Below, in pieces: positions 44,568-53,597 of a DNA stretch of 64,000 bases (within the stretch, counting starts at the first letter, position 1; each line of letters begins with the position of its first letter). The stretch spans positions 248,001-312,000 of the forward strand of contig WGNL01000010.1 of NCBI GenBank assembly GCA_016124585.1, in the 5' to 3' direction. This DNA is from Bacteroidota bacterium. Lineage in GTDB: Bacteria > Bacteroidota > Bacteroidia > Chitinophagales > Saprospiraceae. The notes under the pieces were generated by a model. The model was given only the letters and a program-made list of their open reading frames with translations. It made no database searches and was not told where the DNA came from. The translations under genes and the position numbers were made by a program.

Positions 44568-44592
44568 ATATCAGTAGAAAAATCTAGTTTTG
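44564..44592 (+). promoter_or_regulatory. promoter (TTG-N18-TAGTTTTG) before the conserved acidic-protein gene
   Basis: A -33 TTG at 44564-44566 is followed after 18 nt by TAGTTTTG at 44585-44592, a good match to the Bacteroidota pattern. The -33 element overlaps the rdgB stop codon. Transcription would start near 44598, 38 nt before the ATG at 44636. Confidence 0.65.
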
Positions 44593-44635
44593 CGTAGCTT
44601 AACTCCGTTTTTCACCAACTCAACAGCCCAGGACG

Positions 44636-45706
44636 ATGAACTCAGAGAATTTTCATGAATACGTCAAGAACCCCTCGATGCTCCATCAGGTGAGCTATCA
44701 GGAGTTGAAGAGTTTGGTACTCCAGTACCCGTATTCGCCGAATCTGCGCTATCTGTTGCTGCTCAAGAGCCTCTTCGACCAAAGCAAGGATTTTGATAAA
44801 AACCAAGTGCTTGCCTCGCTGAGTAGTCCCGACCGCAAGAAGCTTCGGCAGTTGGTGAAGCAGTACACCCGCCTTCGGGAAATGCAGGAAAATTATACCT
44901 TGAGCGAGGACTTCTTGGAGCTGAAAGACCTGTCGGCGCTGGAAAGCAGGCTGGATGAGTTGGAGGCAGAGGCACCCATTACTCCAGCAAAAAAAACAGA
45001 AGCAGCCACACCGCCGCCGCCTAGCCTCAATTTTACGTTGGAGGATTTTGAAGATGTAATTGATGAAGAAATTGAGGAGGAAACAGACCCTGGCTTCCTC
45101 AGCGATTTGGAGGACACAAATGCTGGAGATGACACTGAACTAACCGATCAATTGGCTCCTTCTCCAGCTGCCCAGATACCAGCCGAGGAGTCTGAACCAG
45201 TCCCAGAAGATTCACTCAAAGACTCAGCAGTAGAGGAAAGTTCGGAGCAAATGCCTGCCGAAGTGACTCCTGCCATGGAGGTGGAAATGGCGCCAGAGCA
45301 AAGCGATGATGCGCCAAAACCAGCGCCCGCAGTAAACATTCCGCTCGAAATCACGAATGAGGTTGACACTCATCCTGCCCCGATGCCAAAATCGTCGTTT
45401 AATACTTGGCTGAAAAAATTCAAGCCGCCCGAGGCGGGAATTTTGAACACTGACTTGAAGGATTTGTCGCTCAACACCAAACCACACAATCCAATTGAAG
45501 AGCAGGAGGTGCCGGATGCGAAACAGATTGCTGAGCAGAGCGTAGAAGAAGACGAAGAAATTGCCAGCGAAACCTTGGCATTGCTGCTTGAACGGCAGAA
45601 ACTCTTTGCCAAAGCAATTTCAATGTACGAGCATTTGAAGTTGTTATATCCCGAAAAAAGCAGTTTATTTGCGGCCAAAATTGAAGAATTGAACAAGAAA
45701 TTGTGA
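44636..45706 (+). CDS. conserved acidic protein of unknown function next to secG
   Basis: 356 aa, no signal peptide or membrane segment. Residues 1-110 are helical (FHEYVKNPSMLHQVSYQELKSLVLQYPYSPNL is split over two helices and looks TPR-like). About 150 residues of low-complexity acidic, Pro- and Glu-rich linker follow. A conserved C-terminus has SFNTWLKKF near residue 258 and IASETLALLLERQKLFAKAISMYEHL near the end, again TPR-like. I recall proteins of this layout being common next to secG in Bacteroidota, but no function is established that I know of. Confidence 0.7.
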   Translation: MNSENFHEYVKNPSMLHQVSYQELKSLVLQYPYSPNLRYLLLLKSLFDQSKDFDKNQVLASLSSPDRKKLRQLVKQYTRLREMQENYTLSEDFLELKDLSALESRLDELEAEAPITPAKKTEAATPPPPSLNFTLEDFEDVIDEEIEEETDPGFLSDLEDTNAGDDTELTDQLAPSPAAQIPAEESEPVPEDSLKDSAVEESSEQMPAEVTPAMEVEMAPEQSDDAPKPAPAVNIPLEITNEVDTHPAPMPKSSFNTWLKKFKPPEAGILNTDLKDLSLNTKPHNPIEEQEVPDAKQIAEQSVEEDEEIASETLALLLERQKLFAKAISMYEHLKLLYPEKSSLFAAKIEELNKKL

Positions 45707-45810
45707 ATTGGTGTCTATTGCTGACCTAGGTTTTTTTTAGAATGGACTTCCTTAAATGATTCACAATCAGTAGTTTATAATTATTTGCGAACAATTAAAA
45801 AGAAATAACA

Positions 45811-46068
45811 ATGGTAGCAATGACTATTCTGATAGCAATCGTAGCATTCTTGCTAATTGCTGCAGTTTTGATTCAAAACCCAAAAGGTGGCGGTGTTGAC
45901 TCCACTTTTGGCGGCCAAGCCAACCAAATGTTCGGTGTTGCAAAATCTGCCGACATGATTGAAAAAATCACTTGGGGATTAGCCGCTGCGCTGATTATCC
46001 TTTGCGTCCTGACCACATTTATGTTGGGCGGCGGTGCTGTTGGGCCAGAAATTCAGTCAGCTGGTTAA
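45811..46068 (+). CDS. secG: preprotein translocase subunit SecG
   Basis: 85 aa with two transmembrane helices separated by a short conserved loop. ILIAIVAFLLIAAVLIQNPKGGG then FGGQANQMFG matches the SecG signature (VLLQ-x-xKGGG, then FGG). SecG is the accessory subunit of the SecYEG inner-membrane channel through which the signal-peptide proteins in this window are exported. Followed by a strong terminator. Confidence 0.92.
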   Translation: MVAMTILIAIVAFLLIAAVLIQNPKGGGVDSTFGGQANQMFGVAKSADMIEKITWGLAAALIILCVLTTFMLGGGAVGPEIQSAG

Positions 46069-46081
46069 TCAATCGGACTAT

Positions 46082-46124
46082 AAAAAATAGCTCCGTGCTG
46101 CCTGACAGCCGGAGCTATTTTTTT
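46082..46124 (+). terminator. intrinsic terminator after secG
   Basis: Arms aaaaaatagctccg (46082-46095) and cggagctatttttt (46110-46123), extended inside by gctg/cagc, then a T run. It is 13 nt beyond the secG stop. Confidence 0.92.
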
Positions 46125-46157
46125 GCCTAAGCCCCTCATCTTCAAATTTTCCTCCTC

Positions 46158-46826
46158 ATGAAAATTGCAGCCATCGTCCCCATGCGCCATTCCAGCGAGC
46201 GGGTGGTCGGAAAAAACTACCGTGATTTTGCGGGAAAACCGTTGTACCATCATGTAGTTGAGAGCCTATTGGCTTGCTCCGCAATTGGCGAAGTAGTCAT
46301 CGACACGGATAGCCCCGTGATTTTGGAAGATGCGGCAAAGCATTTTCCAACTGTCACGCTGTTGGAGCGCCCCGTTCACCTTCGGGCTGGCGACATCCCG
46401 ATGAACGATGTACTGCTGAACACGCTCAACCAACTCGACGCCGATTTTTTCCTTCAAACGCACAGCACCAATCCTTTGCTGACTGCTGAATCTGTGAAAA
46501 AAGGCGTTGATATTTTCCTGAAAAACTACCCGATTTACGACTCGCTATTCAGCGTGACTAGGCTTCAGACCCGCCTCTGGGACGAACTGGCCCGTGCTGT
46601 GAACCACAACCCCAACATCCTGCTGCGTACACAGGATTTGCCGCCGATTTATGAGGAAAACTCTTGCCTCTACATTTTTTCCAAAGAGATTTTGCTCCGT
46701 AAACACAACCGCATCGGCGATCGCCCATATCTGCTCGAAATCTCAAAAGAGGAAGCACAGGACATTGATGTGGAAATTGAATTTAGGATTGCGGAGTTCC
46801 TGTTCAAGGCAAGGACTGGGAACTAA
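46158..46826 (+). CDS. acylneuraminate cytidylyltransferase-family (CMP-sugar synthetase)
   Basis: 222 aa. The N-terminal IVPMRHSSERVVGKNYRDFAGKPL is the nucleotide-binding signature of CMP-sugar synthetases (NeuA, KdsB, PseF), and DADFFLQTHSTNPLL corresponds to the conserved LQPTSPLR segment. It would activate an acidic sugar with CTP for surface glycan synthesis. The sugar (Kdo, sialic-like or pseudaminic-like) is not decidable, and no other sugar genes are adjacent. The usual Arg of the RxGSKR signature is kept here as MRHSSER. Confidence 0.82.
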   Translation: MKIAAIVPMRHSSERVVGKNYRDFAGKPLYHHVVESLLACSAIGEVVIDTDSPVILEDAAKHFPTVTLLERPVHLRAGDIPMNDVLLNTLNQLDADFFLQTHSTNPLLTAESVKKGVDIFLKNYPIYDSLFSVTRLQTRLWDELARAVNHNPNILLRTQDLPPIYEENSCLYIFSKEILLRKHNRIGDRPYLLEISKEEAQDIDVEIEFRIAEFLFKARTGN

Positions 46827-46905
46827 GTTTTAAAGTTTCTGCAAAAACTCAACCATCACGCGCTCGTAAAGCCGTAAACTTGCAGCTCCAACAAACGCAA
46901 GTTTC

Positions 46906-49290
46906 ATGACGCAATCACCCGTAAAACACTCATACCTCGACGAACTCAACCCCATTCAGCGCCAAGCCGCCACGCAGATTGACGGGCCTGTGCTCGTGGT
47001 AGCCGGCCCCGGCTCTGGCAAAACAAGGGTGCTCACCTATCGCATCGCTCACATGATCCAATCGGGAGTTGCTCCATGGGAAATCATGGCGCTCACTTTC
47101 ACCAACAAGGCTGCACGAGAAATGCAGTCGCGTATCGAGAAGGTAGTAGGGCCCCGGGCAGGTAGAGTTTGGGCAGGTACCTTCCACTCGCTGTTTGCGA
47201 AAATACTCCGAGTGGAGGCACAGCATATTGGCTACCCCAGTAATTTTACCATTTATGACACAGATGATACGAAGAGTGTCGTTTCGGCCATCATCAACGA
47301 GATGAACCTTAACAAGGAGCAGTACAACGTGAACACCATCCGCTCCCGAATCTCCTCTTGTAAAAGCAACCTCATCACGCCAAAAATGTATGTAAACCGG
47401 GCTGACATGATGGAGGATGATAAAGTCGGTAAGCGGCCATTTTTCCACCAGATTTATGAAAAATATGTCATCCGCTGCAAGCGGAGCGGAGCGATGGACT
47501 TCGACGACCTGCTGTTCCGGCTTTACGAGCTGTTCCAAAATGTGCCGGATGTGACGAACAAATACCGTCAACGCTTCAAATACCTGATGGTGGATGAGTT
47601 TCAGGACACAAACCACCTCCAATATTCCATCGTCAAGAAATTCATCAACTACGAGGGGAGCCCTCGCAATATCTGCGTTGTGGGTGATGATGCTCAATCC
47701 ATCTACGCTTTCAGGGGGGCCACCATTCAAAACATCCTTGATTATGAAAAGGACTTTAAGCCTTTCGGTATCAAAACGTTTAAGTTGGAACAAAACTACC
47801 GTAGCACCGAGCATATCGTTCAGGCGGCCAACGAAGTGATTTCCTACAACCGCCATCAAATCCAGAAGACAATCTTTAGCGACAAAGGTGAAGGACAGCG
47901 AATTCGGGTCATTCGGGCCATCACGGACAGCGAGGAGGGCAAACGGGTAGCGGATGCCATAATGGAGCAAAAAAACCGCTGGCATTTGGCCAACAAGGAA
48001 ATTGCTATTTTATACCGTACCAATGCCCAGTCAAGGGTTTTTGAGGAGTGGATGCGACACTACAACGTATCGTACCGGGTTTTTGGAGGCATGTCGTTTT
48101 ACCAGCGGAAAGAAATAAAGGATCTAATCGCCTACCTCCGCCTCGCCATTAATCAGCAAGACGACGAGGCATTGCGCAGGGTCATTAACTACCCCAAGCG
48201 GGCAATTGGCGGTACGACGGTTGATAAAATTGCCGCCACAGCTGACAGCCACAGTGTACCTATGTGGCAGGTGCTTCCGCATGTGGACTTGCCACCCCGT
48301 ACTCGAAATTCCATCGAGAATTTTTATTTGATGATTCAGGATTTTGGAGAAAAAGCAAAGACCCACGATGCTCACGTGGTCGCCGAATACATTGCTCGCA
48401 AGTCGGGTTTGATGGATGAGTTAAAACAGGACACGACTGTTGAGGGCATACAGCGGTTGGACAACGTAACGAGCCTTTTGGATGGGATAAAAACCTTTGT
48501 GGAAGATGATACTGTGAATACGGAAAGGTTTACAGTGGATGGGGAAACAGAGGCATTGGCTGATGGCCCGACGGATAGTTTTGATAAATCCCTGTCGGCT
48601 TATCTTCAGAACATCGCCTTGATGACCGATCAGGACACAGGTGATGTCGACGGAGACCATGTTACGCTGATGAGCGTCCACTCGGCCAAAGGCTTGGAGT
48701 TTAAAAGTGTGTTCATCGCTGGTTTGGAAGAGCAGCTTTTTCCTTCTTTCATGAGCATGGACACACCAGAAGGACTGGATGAAGAGCGGCGTCTTTTCTA
48801 TGTGGCCATTACGAGGGCTGAGCAGTTCCTCACTTTGAGCTACGCTGCCAGTCGGTATCGATTTGGACAGGAGCGCAGCAATCCGCCGAGCCGATTTTTG
48901 GATGAAATCAACATGGTGCACCTGGATGCTTCTTCGCCCATCGGCACTACTTCAAGGGCCCCAGCGGGCCGTTTCGAACGGGCAAAGGCACATGCCGCTC
49001 CAACGGCAGGTTCTGTTCCGTCAAGAAGTGGGGTTACGGGTAGCTTCAAACCAAGAGGCCCTCAGCAGGAGGTGGCGAACCGAATCGACCCAGCGACTTT
49101 TAAGCCAAGCCCCAGTGAGCATATCCAAGCTGGGCACAAAGTGACGCATTTGAAATTTGGAGAAGGTAAGGTGGTTGCCATCGATGGCAGCGGCGACAAG
49201 CGAATGGCAACGATACTATTCCCTGAATTAGAGGTGGACAAGCAAAAGCGGATAATGTTGAAATTTGCGAAGCTACAGATAGTTGGATGA
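46906..49290 (+). CDS. pcrA: UvrD/PcrA-type superfamily 1 DNA helicase
   Basis: 794 aa. Walker A GPGSGKT (34-40), Walker B-like VDEFQDTN, GDDAQSIYAFRGA, LEQNYRST, VTLMSVHSAKGLEFKSVF and VAITRAEQFL are all present, covering SF1A motifs I to VI. The C-terminal AGHKVTHLKFGEGKVVAI is the Tudor-like module by which PcrA/UvrD contacts RNA polymerase. It unwinds DNA 3' to 5' in repair and replication-transcription conflict. Length is slightly above the family norm because of a linker near residues 670-740. Its stop overlaps the start of the SDR gene by 4 nt. Confidence 0.93.
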   Translation: MTQSPVKHSYLDELNPIQRQAATQIDGPVLVVAGPGSGKTRVLTYRIAHMIQSGVAPWEIMALTFTNKAAREMQSRIEKVVGPRAGRVWAGTFHSLFAKILRVEAQHIGYPSNFTIYDTDDTKSVVSAIINEMNLNKEQYNVNTIRSRISSCKSNLITPKMYVNRADMMEDDKVGKRPFFHQIYEKYVIRCKRSGAMDFDDLLFRLYELFQNVPDVTNKYRQRFKYLMVDEFQDTNHLQYSIVKKFINYEGSPRNICVVGDDAQSIYAFRGATIQNILDYEKDFKPFGIKTFKLEQNYRSTEHIVQAANEVISYNRHQIQKTIFSDKGEGQRIRVIRAITDSEEGKRVADAIMEQKNRWHLANKEIAILYRTNAQSRVFEEWMRHYNVSYRVFGGMSFYQRKEIKDLIAYLRLAINQQDDEALRRVINYPKRAIGGTTVDKIAATADSHSVPMWQVLPHVDLPPRTRNSIENFYLMIQDFGEKAKTHDAHVVAEYIARKSGLMDELKQDTTVEGIQRLDNVTSLLDGIKTFVEDDTVNTERFTVDGETEALADGPTDSFDKSLSAYLQNIALMTDQDTGDVDGDHVTLMSVHSAKGLEFKSVFIAGLEEQLFPSFMSMDTPEGLDEERRLFYVAITRAEQFLTLSYAASRYRFGQERSNPPSRFLDEINMVHLDASSPIGTTSRAPAGRFERAKAHAAPTAGSVPSRSGVTGSFKPRGPQQEVANRIDPATFKPSPSEHIQAGHKVTHLKFGEGKVVAIDGSGDKRMATILFPELEVDKQKRIMLKFAKLQIVG

Positions 49291-50066
49291 CAAGTTTTGC
49301 CATTATTACAGGTGCCTCGCAAGGGCTAGGAAGAGCTTTTGCCTTCGAGCTTGCCAAACGCAAAACCAATTTGATTTTGGTTTCTCTGCCGAATGAAGGG
49401 CTATCCCTACTTGCTGCTGAACTAGCTAATTTTAATATTAAAGTCCATTTCTTTGAGACTGACCTTTCTTTGCAGCAAAATATAGAAGGCTTAGCACATG
49501 AAATCAATGAGACCTTTCAAATCCATTGCCTGATCAACAATGCTGGTAGAGGAGGTACTTGCAGGTTCGAAGAAGCTAAAATGGCTTACCTTCATGGAAT
49601 TCTGCAACTCAATATCATCTCTGTAGTACTTCTAACTCGCCTATTAGTTCCCAATTTGAGAAAACAAAAACAAGCCTTCATACTAAATATAAGTAGTATG
49701 GCAGCTTTTAGCCCTATCGCTTACAAGACAGTTTACCCTGCTAGTAAGGCGTTCATTAGACACTGGTCACTCGGGCTTCGGGAGGAGCTTCGTGGCACTG
49801 GAGTTTCGGTAAGTGTGCTGTATCCTGGCCCTATGAAAACGAACCTAGATGCTATGCAACGTATTGAAAAACAAGGCCTTAAGGGTAAGATGGGGCTTGT
49901 TCCGCCAGAAGATGTTGCTAAAGTTGCCATCACTAACTTGTTCAGAAATCGAGCGACAATTGTGCCGGGCTTTATGAATAAAATCAATTTTCGAATGATG
50001 CGGCTGTTCGAAAGTCGCTTGTTGACTCGTCTTATTTCAAATGCCGTTAAGTTGGAGTTGGATTGA
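49287..50066 (+). CDS. short-chain dehydrogenase/reductase (SDR)
   Basis: 259 aa classical SDR. Cofactor motif TGASQGLG (8-15), NNAG at 84-87, and catalytic S137-Y150-K154 (SSMAAF ... YPASK). The ATGA overlap with the helicase gene suggests translational coupling. Substrate unknown; the sequence resembles the broad YqjQ/DltE-like group of oxidoreductases. The gene and the following 250 nt have more AT-rich, rarer codons than the helicase upstream. Confidence 0.88.
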   Translation: MTSFAIITGASQGLGRAFAFELAKRKTNLILVSLPNEGLSLLAAELANFNIKVHFFETDLSLQQNIEGLAHEINETFQIHCLINNAGRGGTCRFEEAKMAYLHGILQLNIISVVLLTRLLVPNLRKQKQAFILNISSMAAFSPIAYKTVYPASKAFIRHWSLGLREELRGTGVSVSVLYPGPMKTNLDAMQRIEKQGLKGKMGLVPPEDVAKVAITNLFRNRATIVPGFMNKINFRMMRLFESRLLTRLISNAVKLELD

Positions 50067-50319
50067 TTGGCAGTAAAATTGTATGCTTTGTTCTATGCCG
50101 AAGGATGTTTTGAAATTATCCCAATACCGTTATTTAGGTATTTATTTGAAGCTTGGATTGAAAAAGGATTTATTTCTCTAGATTTGTACGGCTTATTTAG
50201 TTCACTGGCTTACACACCTATCAAGACTATATCCTTTCGCTATAATTAAGTTTGTTAAGTTCCACGTTTGATAACCAAACGTGTTATCCCCTTTTTGTAA
50301 ACACTTATATCTTATTAAA

Positions 50320-53300
50320 ATGAAACAATCTTTTAACCCTATTCGGGCAGCCTACCTCTGCTGTCAACGTTTGGTGTTACTATTGGTAATCTACAGTTGC
50401 ATCCTACCTGCTAATCTTTCTTCACAAACTGATATTTACCTGGCTAGGTCGACTGAAAACAAGATAGCCAAATTCAGTTCTGATGGTTCTGGTCTGAATC
50501 TATCCCTAGTAAGTGCCTCAGGTTTCGTTACTGGCGTTGCAATTGATGCTACCAACGGTAAAATTTATTTTACTCAATATACTACAGGCGCCATTGGAAT
50601 CGCTAACCTAGATGGAACCAGCTTGAACGCTAGTTTAATCATGGGGCTTCAAAAACCAATGGGCATAACCATCGACCCTGTGAATGCTAAGATTTATTGG
50701 ACAGAAGAAGGTTCCAAAAAAATCAAAAGAGCCAATTTAGATGGAACTGGTGTCGCCACTCTTGTTACTGTGACTAATGGCCAACCTTACGATGTCGCAG
50801 TTAGTCCTGCCACTAATCAACTTTTTTGGTGTTCAAAAGGATATAATCGTATAGGTGTGGTTAACCTTTCAGGAGGGGGGTACAACCCGGATTTTATCAA
50901 TTGCGGGGCTGCGACTTATGGCATATACGGACTAGGTATTGATAGAGTTGGCAATAAGGTTTTTTGGGCAAACTATGGTGCCAGTGCTATAGGAGTAGCC
51001 AATTTAGATGGCACTGAAGTCAACCCTTCTCTAATTCCCAATTGCCTTAGCCCAATAGATGTGGTGGCCGACCCAGGCACAGGTAAACTTTATTGGAGCA
51101 ATATTGGAAATGATGGCGTTGGTAGTTCAAACATTGATGGCACTGAAGTCAATCAATACTTTAAAACTGGAATTACCAGAGTGTGGGGAATTGACATGAT
51201 TTTGTCACCATGCCCCGACCAGGACCAAGATGGTGTTTGCAGTCAACTGGACAATTGCCCCAACACATTCAATCCGGACCAAGCTGATGCTGACAATGAT
51301 AGCATAGGTGATGCTTGTGACGCCGACGATGACAACGACAATGTTTTAGATATCAACGACCCCCAGCCACTAAACAATTTTGTTTGCGGTGATGCTGATA
51401 TGGATGGCTGCGACGACTGTTCAATTGCTGGTGTTGCCAGCCCCAACAACGATGGCCCCGATTTCGACTCAGACGGAATTTGTGACAATGGGGATGCCGA
51501 CGACGATAACGACGGCGTACCAGATGTTGATGACCCGGATGATGCAAATAATTTTATCTGTGGAGACTCAGACATGGATGGTTGCGATGACTGTTCCGTG
51601 GCCGGCACATTTGCGCCCAATAACGATGGCCCTGACAACGACCTAGATGGTCTGTGCGACAGCGGTGACCCTGATGACGACAACGACGGCGTACCAGATA
51701 TAGACGATAATTGTCCAAATGTTGACAACCCGGACCAAGAGGATGCCGACATGGATGGCATTGGCGATGCCTGTGAAACAGATGATGACAATGATGGTAT
51801 TCCTGATGTATCTGATAACTGCCAGTTTACGCCAAATGTCGATCAGTTAGACAATGATATGGATGGAATGGGAGATGCCTGCGATTCTGACGATGACAAT
51901 GATGGCGTTATTGACGCCGCAGATAATTGTCCATTCGCTGCCAATGCTGACCAAGCCGACAATGATATGGACGGCATCGGGGATGTTTGTGACAATGACG
52001 ACGATAACGATGGTGTACTGGATGTTGATGACAATTGCCCATTCACTGCCAATGCCGGCCAAGCCGACAATGATATGGACGGCATCGGGGATGTTTGTGA
52101 CAATGACGACGATAACGACACTGTACTAGATGTTGATGACAATTGCCCATTTACTGCCAATGCAGATCAAGCCGACAATGATATGGATGGCATGGGTGAT
52201 GTTTGCGACGATGACGATGACGATGATGGTATTTTGGACGTGACAGATAATTGCCCAACTGTTGCCAATGCAGACCAAGCCGACAATGATACGGATGGCA
52301 TGGGTGACGCTTGTGACCCAGATGATGACGGCGATGGTGTAGCTGATGGCGATGATAATTGCCCAACTGTTGCCAATGCAGACCAAGCCGACAATGACAT
52401 GGACGGTATCGGTGATGCTTGTGACAATGATGTAGATACTGATATGGATGGTTTTCAAGATGGAAATGACAACTGCCCGATGAATTTCAACCCTGGGCAA
52501 GAAGATAATGATAATGATGGGGTAGGCGATGTTTGCGACACGGACGACGACAACGATGGTGTGCCAGATGTTTCAGATAATTGCCCGCTTGTGGCCAATC
52601 CTGCTCAAGCCGACAATGACATGGATGGCCTCGGTGACATTTGTGATCCGGATGACGACAACGATGGCCTGTCGGATCAAAATGATAATTGCCCGCTTGT
52701 GGCTAATCCAGACCAAGCTGATTTTGATATGGATGGTATTGGCGATGTCTGCGATTCTGATGCTGACGGCGATGGAATTGATGATAGTATTGATAATTGT
52801 CTGGGACTTGCCAATCCTGACCAAGCTGATACAGACATGGATGGTCTTGGCAATGCTTGTGACAGCGATGATGATAATGATGGAGTGGATGACGGAGATG
52901 ACAACTGCCCAGAATCTGCGAACGCTGACCAAGCCGACAGCGATTGTGATGGCGTAGGAGATGCTTGCGACCTTTGCCCTGGCGGTGATGATAGCATTGA
53001 TTATAACAATGACGGTTTAGCTGACTGTTTCTATTTGCCTGCTACTTTCAATGAAATTTATCCCGGATGGCGTTGTGGCAACAATAACACTAAGGTTTAT
53101 ATATGTCACAATGGCAGTACGCAATGCGTAGGCTTTAATGCCATCAATAACTTTGACTACATTGGGCCATGTGGCAATGCAACTTGTTTCCAATCTCCTG
53201 GCGGCAATCCTTCCAGTCAATTGGGTTGGTTAGATTTGCCTACTGAAAGTAAGGAAGGAATCAGGTTTGAATTGATGCCAAACCCAGCTGGTGAATCTGT

Positions 53301-53511
53301 CAATATACAATTCAGCGGATTAAGAGGCGTCATTGCTGATCTTGTCGTAGCAGATAACCTTGGCAGGGTTGTATTCCAACAGGAATTGGAAGATGGGCAG
53401 ACCAACCTAGACCTTGATTTGAGCACAAGCAATTGGCATACTGGGCTGTACACCGTAATGATAAAATCAGGTGGTGAACGTGCCTTCCAACGGCTCATGA
53501 TTCAGCAATAA
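50320..53511 (+). CDS. T9SS-sorted protein with YWTD-like propeller and thrombospondin type 3 calcium repeats
   Basis: 1063 aa from the ATG at 50320, which opens the signal peptide (ending NLSSQ). Residues ~36-294 are a six-bladed LDL-receptor YWTD-like propeller (KIYFTQYTTGAIGIANLDGT; KIYWTEEGSKKIKRANLDGT). Residues ~296-890 are thrombospondin type 3 repeats: 13 DNC motifs with D-x-D-x-DG spacing, typically 36 aa each and able to bind many calcium ions. A short Cys-containing domain precedes the T9SS tail (ELMPNPAGESVNIQF ... GLYTVMIKSGG). Several repeats are nearly identical in DNA. Likely a calcium-stabilised surface stalk or adhesin. Followed by a 24-bp bidirectional terminator. Confidence 0.9.
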   Translation: MKQSFNPIRAAYLCCQRLVLLLVIYSCILPANLSSQTDIYLARSTENKIAKFSSDGSGLNLSLVSASGFVTGVAIDATNGKIYFTQYTTGAIGIANLDGTSLNASLIMGLQKPMGITIDPVNAKIYWTEEGSKKIKRANLDGTGVATLVTVTNGQPYDVAVSPATNQLFWCSKGYNRIGVVNLSGGGYNPDFINCGAATYGIYGLGIDRVGNKVFWANYGASAIGVANLDGTEVNPSLIPNCLSPIDVVADPGTGKLYWSNIGNDGVGSSNIDGTEVNQYFKTGITRVWGIDMILSPCPDQDQDGVCSQLDNCPNTFNPDQADADNDSIGDACDADDDNDNVLDINDPQPLNNFVCGDADMDGCDDCSIAGVASPNNDGPDFDSDGICDNGDADDDNDGVPDVDDPDDANNFICGDSDMDGCDDCSVAGTFAPNNDGPDNDLDGLCDSGDPDDDNDGVPDIDDNCPNVDNPDQEDADMDGIGDACETDDDNDGIPDVSDNCQFTPNVDQLDNDMDGMGDACDSDDDNDGVIDAADNCPFAANADQADNDMDGIGDVCDNDDDNDGVLDVDDNCPFTANAGQADNDMDGIGDVCDNDDDNDTVLDVDDNCPFTANADQADNDMDGMGDVCDDDDDDDGILDVTDNCPTVANADQADNDTDGMGDACDPDDDGDGVADGDDNCPTVANADQADNDMDGIGDACDNDVDTDMDGFQDGNDNCPMNFNPGQEDNDNDGVGDVCDTDDDNDGVPDVSDNCPLVANPAQADNDMDGLGDICDPDDDNDGLSDQNDNCPLVANPDQADFDMDGIGDVCDSDADGDGIDDSIDNCLGLANPDQADTDMDGLGNACDSDDDNDGVDDGDDNCPESANADQADSDCDGVGDACDLCPGGDDSIDYNNDGLADCFYLPATFNEIYPGWRCGNNNTKVYICHNGSTQCVGFNAINNFDYIGPCGNATCFQSPGGNPSSQLGWLDLPTESKEGIRFELMPNPAGESVNIQFSGLRGVIADLVVADNLGRVVFQQELEDGQTNLDLDLSTSNWHTGLYTVMIKSGGERAFQRLMIQQ

Positions 53512-53530
53512 TAGCTGAATAAGTAGCCGA

Positions 53531-53587
53531 TTGGGCAAAAGAAAAGCGGTTTGGGCATAATGTCCAAACCGCTTTTCTTTTGCCCAA
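53531..53587. terminator. bidirectional terminator with 24-bp perfect arms
   Basis: Arms 53531-53554 and 53564-53587 are exact reverse complements around a 9-nt loop, each containing aaaagaaaagcgg or its complement, so a T-rich run follows on either strand. It sits between two convergent stop codons (53511 and 53598). Confidence 0.88.
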
Positions 53588-53597
53588 TCTTGAAACC

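Noticed and set aside
46930-47985. 351-codon minus-strand frame opposite the helicase
   Set aside because: Antisense to conserved SF1 helicase motifs.
50067-50249. 60-codon frame right after the SDR gene
   Set aside because: It begins with TTG directly after a stop and has no recognisable family; kept only as intergenic sequence of 253 nt before the gene at 50320.
51243-51791. Ser/Pro-rich minus frames (also 51843-52160, 52126-52500, 52677-52997) opposite the calcium repeats
   Set aside because: Shadows of the Asp/Asn-rich thrombospondin type 3 repeats.
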